The notes under the pieces were generated by a model. That model was not told the origin of the DNA, made no database searches, and saw only the letters and a program-made list of their open reading frames with translations. A DNA stretch of 64,000 nucleotides. Source: Mesorhizobium helmanticense (GTDB lineage Bacteria > Pseudomonadota > Alphaproteobacteria > Rhizobiales > Rhizobiaceae). Shown here one piece after another: positions 1 to 8,354 of this stretch. The number at the start of each line of letters is the position of its first letter. The first letter of the stretch is position 1. Location: positions 62,001 to 126,000 of the forward strand of contig NZ_PZJX01000053.1 in NCBI RefSeq assembly GCF_003034915.1. The letters run 5' to 3'. Both the position numbers and the translations under genes were made by a program.

Positions 1-539
1 TCCAGGAACGGCCGCGCGTCGGCGACGGCCCGCGCCGCCACGCGGCTGCCGTCCCAGGCGATGACGACATGGTCAAGCGCGCCGACATCCGTTGCCTCGC
101 GAAGCAGCAGTGTCGGCCGGCCTGCGCCGAACAGCAGAGCCTCGGCAGTCATGCGCGCCGTCTGATTGTCCGGTGCCATGCCGACCAGACAGAGATCGAA
201 GTAACGGCATTGTTTTGCGGCCTCATCGCCCATCAGGGCCGGCGCAGCCGCGATCTCCTGCGTGGTCACGGTCACCGCGCCCTCTGAGGCCTCCTTGGCA
301 ACCGCTTCAAGCAGGACCTTGCCATGCTTGCGGCTGGTCGCCTCGACCTCCCGGATCTTGGTGGGAAGGTCGAGCAGGTAGCTCGAGAGCGCGTTCGAAA
401 CGTCTGGAATATCGACGTTGACGGCTATTGCGTGAAGGGTTGAGCCGAGTTGCTTGGCGACGGCAACTGCGTTTACCGCTGCTGCCGGGGAGTTTGCCTC
501 TGGATAGGTCGCCAGACAGAGGACTGCCATAAGCTTCAT
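1..539 (-). CDS. Universal stress protein, UspA type (3' end cut off by window)
   Basis: Reading leftward from the ATG at 537-539, an uninterrupted frame of 179 codons runs off the window edge. The first ~150 residues form one UspA-like domain (MKLMAVLCLATYPEANSPAA start, later CLVGMAPDN and GRPTLLL). The visible end, HVVIAWDGSRVAARAV, is the typical beginning of a second UspA domain, so the full protein probably has two domains and about 275 residues. Such cytoplasmic proteins respond to stress or hypoxia; the ligand is unknown. No FixK box or GGAAC-type promoter was seen upstream. The family call is firm; the physiological role is not. Confidence 0.85.
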   Translation of the reverse strand, partial: MKLMAVLCLATYPEANSPAAAVNAVAVAKQLGSTLHAIAVNVDIPDVSNALSSYLLDLPTKIREVEATSRKHGKVLLEAVAKEASEGAVTVTTQEIAAAPALMGDEAAKQCRYFDLCLVGMAPDNQTARMTAEALLFGAGRPTLLLREATDVGALDHVVIAWDGSRVAARAVADARPFL

Positions 540-1297
540 CTGATTTCGCCTTTATTGGTGCAGCCCAAATGGCCATCGTTCGCGACATTTGTAGTCCCAA
601 GGGACGAGCCCGGCTTTGATCCACCGCAAACGCGCCTCCCCTGGATGATTGCGCGCGCGCCGGTGCCCCACCGATATCGCCCGCCCGTCGTTGCGCCTGG
701 CGATAACGGCCAGAACGCAATCGCGTGACGAAAACCGTCGCGTCGTTTCTGGAAATTGTCCCGGCTGCGGGAAAGATTATGCCCATCGCTATTGTTGGAG
801 CGAATGTGGTCTCTGTCAGACATCAATGCCCAAGCCGAAGACACGACGACGATGGGCGCCGGCGATCACCCCGATCCAAGCCAGTTCGGGCGCGTCTCTA
901 AAATCAAGAACATGCGGTGATGCTATCAGACAGAGCCCAAGTACAACCTCAGCCCATTCCCTGCTGGCAGTTATCCTACTGGGGTGGTGTGCTGAGAGTT
1001 CTGCAAATTCGCTGAGAGAGGGCGGTCACGGCAGATCCGACACGGGAAGGTGAAGGACAAGACCGTCATCGCATTGGTGCCGATCTTGCACCGGAAGCTC
1101 AGATCTACCATGTTCTTCGCGCATGGAAGGCGGCCTTCGGGACGTCGAGCATATTCTTCAGCGGAACAAGTGGCAGTCAGTCGGCAACAATTGCACAGAG
1201 GTCGACAAGCTGGGGTCGAGGACAAGCTGGCCAACAGGTGAGCCACGGGCGAAGGTTGCCGCCCAGCGCCTAGCAACAGCTGCAGAGGAACAATCTC
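540..1297. other. Intergenic stretch, no gene recognised
   Basis: This 758-bp gap lies between the leftward UspA gene and the rightward sugar dehydrogenase, so it must hold both divergent promoters. Open frames exist on both strands, but none has a convincing start, composition or family resemblance. No hairpin or repeat stands out beyond a short gctgagag duplication near 990-1020. Confidence 0.5.
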
Positions 1298-2524
1298 ATG
1301 CGAAACATAAATCAGGCATCTCTAACCGGACACCGACAAAGCTGGTCTATCGCTTCTCGTGCCGCGATTGTATCGATAATCTTCGCAGTGGCCGGGAACG
1401 CTTCCGCGCAGGATTTCAACTTGGCGCCGCCCAATGCCGTAGACCAGCAGCCGGCGTTCCCAGGTCAGACGCGCGCTCCGGTAATCAACGACAGCACCCA
1501 GTTGATCAGCACCGTGGTCGCGGAAGGCCTTGAGAACCCTTGGGGCATGGCGGAGTTGCCGGATGGCGGATGGCTTGTAACGGAACGCCCTGGACGCATG
1601 CGCCTTGTGCGACCCGACGGGACAGTGTCTGAGCCGATCCAGGGGGTACCTGAGGTCGTGGCGCAAGGCCAAGGCGGGCTCCTCGATGTGGCCGTTCGCG
1701 ATGATTTCAATGAGTCTCGGCGGGTCTGGTGGAGTTTCTCTCAGCCCCGTGGCGCTGAGGGTAATGCGACGGCTGTCGCGACTGGGGTTCTGTCGGCCGA
1801 TGGCGCGGCTCTGAGCGAGGTGCGGGTCGTCTTTCAACAGCAGCCGGCATGGCGGTCGAACTACCATTTCGGATCGCGCCTTGTCTTCGACCGCGACGGC
1901 GCATTGTTTGCTACAACGGGTGAACGAGGCCAGCGGCAGTTGGCTCAAGACGTCGGCACGCATCTTGGCAAGGTCATCAGGATCAATCCGGATGGAGGCT
2001 TAGCTCCTGGCAATCCTCAGATCGAAGGCGCCCTGCCGGAAATCTGGTCCTTCGGTCACAGGAACGTACAGGCTGCCGCACTTGGACCGGATGGCGCGCT
2101 GTGGACGATCGAGCACGGCCCGCGTGGGGGCGACGAACTTAACCGTCCGGAGCCAGGCAAAAATTATGGCTGGCCCATCATTACCTATGGTGAAGATTAT
2201 AGCGGAGCACCAATCGGCGAAGGGGTCACAGCCCGGGATGGCATGGAGCAGCCCATCTATTACTGGGATCCGGTAATCGCGCCGAGCGGCATGGCCTTCT
2301 ACGATGGGAGCATGTTCCCTGAATGGCGAGGAAGCATCCTCGTCGGCGGGCTGTCCAGTCTATCGCTTGTACGCCTGACGCTCTCCGCTGGCCGCGTCAC
2401 TGGCGAAGCTCGCTATTTGGAAGGAACTGGCCGCATTCGCGACGTGGCTGTAGCGCGTGATGGTTCGATAGTGCTTTTAACTGACGATGGCGGACAGGTT
2501 CTTCGCCTGACACGCGGGAACTAA
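1298..2524 (+). CDS. PQQ-dependent aldose sugar dehydrogenase (YliI/Asd-like)
   Basis: This 408-residue exported protein belongs to the soluble glucose/sorbosone dehydrogenase family, which oxidises aldose sugars in the periplasm with PQQ. A hydrophobic signal segment (about residues 21-37, ending NASA|Q) precedes the six-bladed propeller. Recognisable blocks are NPWGMAELPDGGWLVTERPG (80-99), GQGGLLDVA (124-132), ATTGERG (205-211), SFGHRNVQ (251-258) and EHGPRGGDELN (272-282), which carry PQQ and calcium contacts in the family. The start is supported by AGAGGA eight bases upstream of ATG. It stands alone, with no PQQ synthesis genes in the window. The natural substrate cannot be read from sequence. 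Confidence 0.9.
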   Translation: MRNINQASLTGHRQSWSIASRAAIVSIIFAVAGNASAQDFNLAPPNAVDQQPAFPGQTRAPVINDSTQLISTVVAEGLENPWGMAELPDGGWLVTERPGRMRLVRPDGTVSEPIQGVPEVVAQGQGGLLDVAVRDDFNESRRVWWSFSQPRGAEGNATAVATGVLSADGAALSEVRVVFQQQPAWRSNYHFGSRLVFDRDGALFATTGERGQRQLAQDVGTHLGKVIRINPDGGLAPGNPQIEGALPEIWSFGHRNVQAAALGPDGALWTIEHGPRGGDELNRPEPGKNYGWPIITYGEDYSGAPIGEGVTARDGMEQPIYYWDPVIAPSGMAFYDGSMFPEWRGSILVGGLSSLSLVRLTLSAGRVTGEARYLEGTGRIRDVAVARDGSIVLLTDDGGQVLRLTRGN

Positions 2525-2715
2525 TTTGGGCGAGGTGCAGAGCGCAGCCGCGCTTGGCGGGAACTTCGTCCCTTCGAATAAGGGCCAGAATTTCGGAGCC
2601 AATGCGCAGCTAGTTTTTGCTTGTGAACGCGCAGGCGGGTTGTAGCTTGCCCATGAGCCGATCCGGCAAGGGTAGTTCACAAGATGGCCGACAGCAAAAT
2701 TCCCTTGGACCAACC

Positions 2716-3783
2716 ATGCCTCTGAAAGCTGCCGCTCATGTCGAGGCCATGTCCGCCTTTGCCTTGGCAAATTTCGGCGGCAACGACCGGACAACCCTTG
2801 CCCAGAACGAGAGCGCTTTTCCACCCAGCCCCAGGGCGATTGCCGCCGGCCAGGAAGCGATTGCCCGCAGCCATCTCTATCCTGACCCGGACTGGACGGC
2901 GCTGCGTGAGGCGATCGCGCGGGGCTATGAGGTCGAGCCCAATCTGATCTTGTGCGGCGCCGGCTCGATGGACCTGATCAGCTGCACCATCGCGGCCTTT
3001 GCGGGAAGAGGCGACGAGGTGCTGGGCACTTCCTATGCCTATAATTTCGCGGCCTCCGCCACGGCGCGCGCCGATGCTATCTATACCAGGGCCGCGGAAC
3101 AGGATTTCGCCGTTTCGGTCGACAGCATTCTCGCCGCAGTCAAGTCGGCAACGCGGATCGTCTTCGTCTGCAATCCCGGCAATCCCACCGGCACCCGCAT
3201 CCGCAACGCCGAACTGCTGCGCTTGCGCGCCGCATTGCCGCAGGATGTGCTTCTGCTGATCGACCAGGCCTATGGCGAATTCGACGACCAGGATCCACGG
3301 CCTGTCTTTGCGCTTGTCGCACGTGGCGATACCGTCGTGCTGCGCACGCTTTCAAAAGCCTATGGCCTGGCCGGCGCGCGCGTTGGCTGGGGGTTGTTTC
3401 CGCCTTCGGTCGCGGCCGAAGTGCGCAAGATGCAGAACTCGAACCAGGTCACGATGACAAGCCTCGCAATGGCCGTCGCGGCCGTGGAGGACCAGGCCTA
3501 TATGCGCGAAACTGTGGCCCGCACGGCGAGGATTCGTGACCGGTTCGCGCAGGATCTGAGGGCTAACGGATATCATGTACCGGAGAGCCGGACGAACTTC
3601 GTGCTGATCCGCTTCTCCGACGAAGCCGCCGCGGAGGCCGCAGAGAAGGCCTTGCGCGGCGCCGATATCATTGTGCGCGGCCTGGCCGGCTACAGCCTTA
3701 CGGACTGTTTGCGCGCGACGGTCGGCCCGCAAGAGATAATGGATCGGGCACTGCGCATACTGATCGACATGCATGGCGGATAG
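2716..3783 (+). CDS. PLP-dependent aminotransferase, HisC-like (class I/II fold)
   Basis: This is a 355-residue fold-type I aminotransferase closest in style to histidinol-phosphate transaminases. Visible active-site features are CNPGNPTGT (152-160, substrate/PLP Asn), Asp183 with Tyr186 in LLIDQAYGEF, the PLP lysine Lys214 in TLSKAYGLAGARVGW, and an Arg near the C terminus (FVLIRF region and CLRATVG). No other his gene is nearby. It sits 48 bp before a PuuE-like gene, so a catabolic transamination is more likely than histidine synthesis. The start is uncertain: an in-frame ATG at 2653 and a TTG at 2617 would add 21 or 33 residues, and none has a strong ribosome-binding site. Confidence 0.82.
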   Translation: MPLKAAAHVEAMSAFALANFGGNDRTTLAQNESAFPPSPRAIAAGQEAIARSHLYPDPDWTALREAIARGYEVEPNLILCGAGSMDLISCTIAAFAGRGDEVLGTSYAYNFAASATARADAIYTRAAEQDFAVSVDSILAAVKSATRIVFVCNPGNPTGTRIRNAELLRLRAALPQDVLLLIDQAYGEFDDQDPRPVFALVARGDTVVLRTLSKAYGLAGARVGWGLFPPSVAAEVRKMQNSNQVTMTSLAMAVAAVEDQAYMRETVARTARIRDRFAQDLRANGYHVPESRTNFVLIRFSDEAAAEAAEKALRGADIIVRGLAGYSLTDCLRATVGPQEIMDRALRILIDMHGG

Positions 3784-3831
3784 TTTTGGCGACCGCATGT
3801 TTTGCGACTGAATCCTGGAGAGATTTGAGAG

Positions 3832-4737
3832 ATGCCGCACCTGCCTGTCCGTGACTTTATCGGCTATGGCGACAAGCCGCCTTCCGCGCAGTGGCCCGGT
3901 GGGGCCAAGCTGGCCCTCAACATCGTCGTCAACTATGAGGAAGGCGCCGAATACAGCATCGGCGAGGGCGACGGCGTCTCCGAGGCGATCCTCTCGGATC
4001 TTGCCGTGTCCCCGGCGGTACCGGGTCTGCGCAACCGCAACATGGAATCGCTCTACGAATACGGCTCACGCGTCGGTATCTGGCGGCTTGCCTCGCTGTT
4101 TCAGGACAAGGACGTCAGCCCGACATTCTACGTGGTGGGGCGTGCGCTCGAGCTCAATCCGGCGGCCGGCAAGGCGATCGCGGCGCTTGGCAGTGATATC
4201 GTTTGCCATGGCTGGCGGTGGATCGATTATGCGCCGCTAAGCGAGGCCGAGGAGCGGAAGCATATCGCGATGACCGTCGACACCGTGCAACGGATCACCG
4301 GCATCCGTCCACTCGGCTGGTACACCGGCCGGCCCAGCCTCAACACGCGCCGGCTGGTGGTGGAGCACGGCGGCTTCCTGTTCGACTGCGACGACTACAA
4401 TGACGACCTGCCCTATTTTGTCGACGTCGCAGCCAAGCGGCACCTGGTCGTCCCGCATAGCTTCGACAATAATGACAGCCGGTTCTCGCGCGGCTCAGGC
4501 CTGGAGACGGGCAGCCAGTTTTTCGAATATGTCAGCGATGGGGTGGATTGGCTGCTGGCCGAAGGCGAGAAGACACCGCGCATGATGACAGTGTCGCTGC
4601 ACTGCCGGCTGGCGGCCCGGCCAGGCCGCATGATCGGACTCGCCCGATTCCTCGACAAGATCAAGGCCAATCCAGACATCTGGATCTGCCGTCGCTCGGA
4701 CCTTGCCCAACATTGGCTGGATCGGTTCGGCGGCTGA
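3832..4737 (+). CDS. PuuE-type allantoinase / polysaccharide-deacetylase-fold hydrolase (copy 1)
   Basis: A 301-residue member of the polysaccharide deacetylase superfamily, with the PuuE hallmarks RDFIGYGDKPPSAQWPGG at the N terminus and NIVVNYEEGAEYS after it. PuuE enzymes hydrolyse allantoin or related cyclic amides without the binuclear metal centre of AllB. GAGAG lies just upstream of the ATG. It follows the aminotransferase and converges on the SMP-30 gene. A second paralogue lies at 33196-34131. No uricase, OHCU decarboxylase or transthyretin-like gene is near, so the substrate may be a hydantoin-like ring rather than allantoin itself. Confidence 0.83.
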   Translation: MPHLPVRDFIGYGDKPPSAQWPGGAKLALNIVVNYEEGAEYSIGEGDGVSEAILSDLAVSPAVPGLRNRNMESLYEYGSRVGIWRLASLFQDKDVSPTFYVVGRALELNPAAGKAIAALGSDIVCHGWRWIDYAPLSEAEERKHIAMTVDTVQRITGIRPLGWYTGRPSLNTRRLVVEHGGFLFDCDDYNDDLPYFVDVAAKRHLVVPHSFDNNDSRFSRGSGLETGSQFFEYVSDGVDWLLAEGEKTPRMMTVSLHCRLAARPGRMIGLARFLDKIKANPDIWICRRSDLAQHWLDRFGG

Positions 4738-4790
4738 CGTCGTCTACCGGCCGGACGGGCGAAGCCTTCACCCGCCCGCCAATGGACGCC

Positions 4791-5693
4791 CTATTTGTTT
4801 GGAACCTCGTAGACCTTGCCGTGCCAGGGCGCGGCATCGATTTGGTCAAGCGCCATCACGTAGAGCACTTTCTCGTCGGGTCCGAAGGCGAAGTTCGGCA
4901 TAGATGGCGACGGAACCGAAAGCGTGCGCAGCAGCTTCGCGTCCTTGTCGACGACGAGGATCTTGCCTGGCGCGTCGAGCGAGCGCGGGCTCTGGCCGAT
5001 ATACATCTCGCCGGCCTTGTCCATCTTGATGCCGTCAGGCCAGATGTGCGGTTGGTTCGGGAACAGATCGTCGAGGCGCAGGAAGACGCGGCGGTTACTC
5101 AGGCCGTGGTTAGGCTGGACGTCGAACTCGATGATCCGGTTGTCCTCGGTCTCGACCAGATAGAGGATCTTGCCGTCGTTCGACATGACGAGGCCGTTGG
5201 CATTGTGCAGGTCGCCGGCAACCTTCTTCACGCTGCCGTCCCTGCCGATGTAGTATGTTGAGGCATCGATCAACGGCCCGCCCTTGCCGGAGCCGGTGAA
5301 ATAGATGCCGCCATCCTTGTCGGGCGCGAAGTCGTTCGGTCCGCTGAACGGATTGCCGTCCGTGTCCTTGTCATAGGCCGGCAGCGTCTTGCCGTCGGCG
5401 GAGATGCGGCCGATCGTATTGTTGTCATAACAAGTGACGAGGAACTCGCCAGTCGTGGTCGGCAGCACAGCCGAAGGACCACAGCCATCCATCTTCCAGA
5501 AGATCGCGTTCTTCTTGCCATCCCACATGTCCACGGAGCCGCGGCCGTATTCAACGTAGAAGAGCTTGTCCTGATACCAGATCGGACCTTCGGCGAACCA
5601 CGCGTCGTCATTGATCGCTTTGACGTTCGCCGCGTGCGTGGAGGATGTGAGAATGAGGGCAAACATGGTGCCCAGAAGCTGCCGTCTTACCAT
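4791..5693 (-). CDS. SMP-30/gluconolactonase/LRE family protein, exported
   Basis: A 300-residue beta-propeller of the SMP-30/gluconolactonase family. The N terminus MVRRQLLGTMFALILTSSTHAA is a clear signal peptide. Family blocks follow: WFAEGPIWY with the metal-ligand Glu, GPNDFAPDKDGGIYFTGSG, and HNANGLVMSNDGKILY. Members are calcium- or zinc-dependent lactonases. AAGGGGA seven bases upstream fixes the ATG at 5691-5693; a longer in-frame reading would only add non-conserved residues. It is the last gene of the leftward LysR, SBP, DMGDH-like, SMP-30 series, 89 bp after the oxidase. A periplasmic lactonase in an amine operon is unusual, and its substrate is unknown. Confidence 0.82.
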   Translation of the reverse strand: MVRRQLLGTMFALILTSSTHAANVKAINDDAWFAEGPIWYQDKLFYVEYGRGSVDMWDGKKNAIFWKMDGCGPSAVLPTTTGEFLVTCYDNNTIGRISADGKTLPAYDKDTDGNPFSGPNDFAPDKDGGIYFTGSGKGGPLIDASTYYIGRDGSVKKVAGDLHNANGLVMSNDGKILYLVETEDNRIIEFDVQPNHGLSNRRVFLRLDDLFPNQPHIWPDGIKMDKAGEMYIGQSPRSLDAPGKILVVDKDAKLLRTLSVPSPSMPNFAFGPDEKVLYVMALDQIDAAPWHGKVYEVPNK

Positions 5694-5782
5694 GCGATTC
5701 CCCTTTTTCAGTCGTTTGTAAATCTTCCCTGCTTCAGATTCGACGGATCTGCGGCCAGTTGAGGTTTGCCGGTTCCCATAGC

Positions 5783-8203
5783 TCAAGAGCGCAGTCGCTT
5801 GCCCTCGGGATCGAATGGCGGATGCGGCAGCAGGATCGCCTCATGCGGCATTCCCAGTATGGCGACCGAGACTTTGTCGCCTGCCTTGGCCGAGCCGGCC
5901 TTGACGTAGCCAAGCGCCAGCGACTGCTCGACGAAATAACCATAGGCACCTGAGGACACCTGGCCGATCGGCGTGCCGTCCGGTAGGAAGATCGGCTCGC
6001 CGCCGGTCGCGTCGGCATCCCTGGCGTCGATCGACAGCATGATCAGCTCGTCGCGCGCCGGCCTGTCGGCGACGGCGGCATAAGCATCGCGGTTGAGGAA
6101 TTCGCCCTTGTCCATTTTGACAAGCCGGTCGAACTTGACCTCCTGCGGCCAATATTCGGGGGAATATTCCCGGCTCCAGCTGCCATATCCCTTTTCGACC
6201 CGTAGCGACATCAGCGCACGCGACCCGACTGGCCCGGCGCCGACTTCATTACCGGCCTTGAGCAGGGCACTGTAGAGTTCGACCTGGTTGGCGGCCGCGC
6301 AATAGAGTTCCCAGCCCAGGTCACCGGTGAACGAAACACGCAGCGCCACCACGTCGACACCAGCCACCGTGATCTGGCGCGAGCGCATGAACGGAAATGC
6401 CTCTGTCGACAGGTCGGCATTGGTCAGCCGCTGCAGCAATTCGCGTGACTTCGGGCCGGCGACATTGAAGCCGGCCAGTTCCTCGGTGCGCGAACGGAAC
6501 GTGGTGCCTTCAGGCAAAGGGACGGCCTTGAAGAACCTTTGGTGGAAACGCTCGGCCATGCCGGAACCGAACACCATGAACGCGTCGGCGGCGAGCTTTG
6601 TCACGGTAAAGTCGCCGGCAATGCCGCCGCGCTTGCCGATCAGCGGCGTGAGACAGGAGCGCCCGATTTCCGTCGGCATGCGGTTAGCGAACAGCGCGTT
6701 GAGCCAGCCTTCCGCGCCGGATCCCTTGACCTCGTATTTGGCAAAATTCGAAACGTCGATGATGCCCGCATGCTCGCGCAGCATGCGCGCTTCACGTCCA
6801 ACCGGAGCCCACCAGTTCTGGCGCTTGAAGCCGATCGTCTCCTCGCGCGGCTCACCTTGGACGGCGAACCAGAGCGGATGCTCCCAGCCGAAATTCAGGC
6901 CGAAGACAGCTCCCATCTGCTTTTGCATGTCATAGGCGGGCCGGGTGCGGACTGGGCGTCCCGCGGCGCGTTCCTCATTGGGGAAATGGATCTTGAAGCG
7001 GTGGCTGTACTGATCCTGCACGCGGGCCTTGGTGAAAGCCTTGCCGGCCCAGTGGCCGAAGCGCGCCATGTCCCAGGCGAACATGTCGAGCGAGGGCTCG
7101 CCCTCAATCATCCACTCGGCCGCCAACTTGCCCATGCCACCCGACTGCGAGAACCCTGGAATGATGCCGTTGCAACAGAAGTAGTTCCGCAACTCCGGTA
7201 CCGGGCCAAACAGCACGGCGCTGTCCGGCGACCAGATCATCGGCCCGTTGATCACCTTTTTGACGCCCGCGGTGCTAACCGCGGGAACGCGGGCGATGGC
7301 GCGCATCATGTTGTCCTCGATGCGATCGAGATCGTCGGGAAAGAGCTCGTGGCCGAAGTCCAGCGGCGTCCCCTCCTCTGCCCAGAACTTCATGTTGCGT
7401 TCATAGGCACCGATGAGCAGCCCGAGCCCTTCCTGGCGTAGATAATACTCGCCATCGCGATCGGCGACCGAAGGCAGGCGGCGGCCCATCACGGCGATTT
7501 CAGGAATGGTCTCGGTGACGAAATACTGATGCTCGGTAGGGATCAGCGGCAGCTCAAGCCCCGCCATAGCCGCGACCTCGCGGCCCCACAGGCCGGCCGC
7601 ATTGACCACCCACTGGGTGTGGATGTCGCCCTTCGGCGTGCGCACGATCCAGCTGCCATCCGGCTGTGCTTCGGTCGCGGTGACCGGGGTGAAGCGATGG
7701 ATCTCGGCGCCGCGCTGGCGGGCGCCCGCGGCATAGGCGGCGGTGACGCCGGACGGGTCGACGTTGCCGCCCTCCGGCTCGTACATGATGCAGCGTATGC
7801 CGTCGAAATCGACCAACGGATGCAGCCGCTCCGCCTCGTCGCGCGCGACCTCGTAGAAGTTCATCTTGTAGCGCCGCGCCTTGGCTTCCTGCAGCCTCAG
7901 CTGGTGCTCGCGCGCTTCGGTCTGGGCGAGGTAGAGGGAGCCGGGCTGAAAGATACCGCAGCCCTGCCCGGTCTCGCTTTCCAGTTCCTTGTAGAGCGCC
8001 ATGGTGTAGTGCTGCAGGCGGCTGATATTGGTGGAATCATGCAGGCCGTGGATGTTGGCTGCCGCATGCCAAGTGGAGCCGGACGTCAGCTCGTTCCGCT
8101 CGAGAAGAACCACGTCGGTCCAGCCGAATTTGGCGAGGTGATAGAGGATCGAGCAACCGATCAGGCCGCCGCCGATGACAACGGCTTGTGCATGAGTACG
8201 CAT
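5783..8203 (-). CDS. Dimethylglycine/sarcosine dehydrogenase-like FAD oxidase with aminomethyltransferase half
   Basis: An 806-residue two-module protein. The N-terminal DAO-type half opens with AVVIGGGLIGCSILYHL (FAD dinucleotide fold, residues 7-23), then TSGSTWHAAAN, a segment resembling the region that holds the covalent-FAD histidine in mammalian DMGDH. The C-terminal half (about 430-806) is a glycine-cleavage T-protein fold, with an FAGFNVAGPKSRELL-like block and VSFTGDLGWELYC. Such enzymes N-demethylate dimethylglycine or sarcosine-type amines and pass the one-carbon unit to tetrahydrofolate. It is transcribed behind an orphan solute-binding protein, which suggests import and demethylation of one methylated amine. 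The exact substrate is unknown. Confidence 0.88.
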   Translation of the reverse strand: MRTHAQAVVIGGGLIGCSILYHLAKFGWTDVVLLERNELTSGSTWHAAANIHGLHDSTNISRLQHYTMALYKELESETGQGCGIFQPGSLYLAQTEAREHQLRLQEAKARRYKMNFYEVARDEAERLHPLVDFDGIRCIMYEPEGGNVDPSGVTAAYAAGARQRGAEIHRFTPVTATEAQPDGSWIVRTPKGDIHTQWVVNAAGLWGREVAAMAGLELPLIPTEHQYFVTETIPEIAVMGRRLPSVADRDGEYYLRQEGLGLLIGAYERNMKFWAEEGTPLDFGHELFPDDLDRIEDNMMRAIARVPAVSTAGVKKVINGPMIWSPDSAVLFGPVPELRNYFCCNGIIPGFSQSGGMGKLAAEWMIEGEPSLDMFAWDMARFGHWAGKAFTKARVQDQYSHRFKIHFPNEERAAGRPVRTRPAYDMQKQMGAVFGLNFGWEHPLWFAVQGEPREETIGFKRQNWWAPVGREARMLREHAGIIDVSNFAKYEVKGSGAEGWLNALFANRMPTEIGRSCLTPLIGKRGGIAGDFTVTKLAADAFMVFGSGMAERFHQRFFKAVPLPEGTTFRSRTEELAGFNVAGPKSRELLQRLTNADLSTEAFPFMRSRQITVAGVDVVALRVSFTGDLGWELYCAAANQVELYSALLKAGNEVGAGPVGSRALMSLRVEKGYGSWSREYSPEYWPQEVKFDRLVKMDKGEFLNRDAYAAVADRPARDELIMLSIDARDADATGGEPIFLPDGTPIGQVSSGAYGYFVEQSLALGYVKAGSAKAGDKVSVAILGMPHEAILLPHPPFDPEGKRLRS

Positions 8204-8309
8204 ATCCAGATTTCTTCCCTTGTTCGGCGACTTTTATTTTTTGCGCTTTTTCAAAGCCTTGGAGTTTTGTTCCAACTGACTGGACGATCGCTGTCGCCTG
8301 GCGAGTTCA

Positions 8310-8330
8310 GGGGGCGCGACATGCGCCCCC
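8310..8330 (-). terminator. GC-rich stem-loop behind the solute-binding protein gene
   Basis: An 8-bp perfect stem (gggggcgc / gcgccccc) with a 5-nt loop lies 25 bp downstream of the SBP stop codon and 107 bp before the next gene of the same unit. There is no strong T-run. It may be a partial terminator or an mRNA 3'-stabiliser that lets the SBP be expressed above its downstream genes, as is common in ABC transporter operons. Confidence 0.55.
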
Positions 8331-8354
8331 CATATTTGCCGTGATCAACCCAGC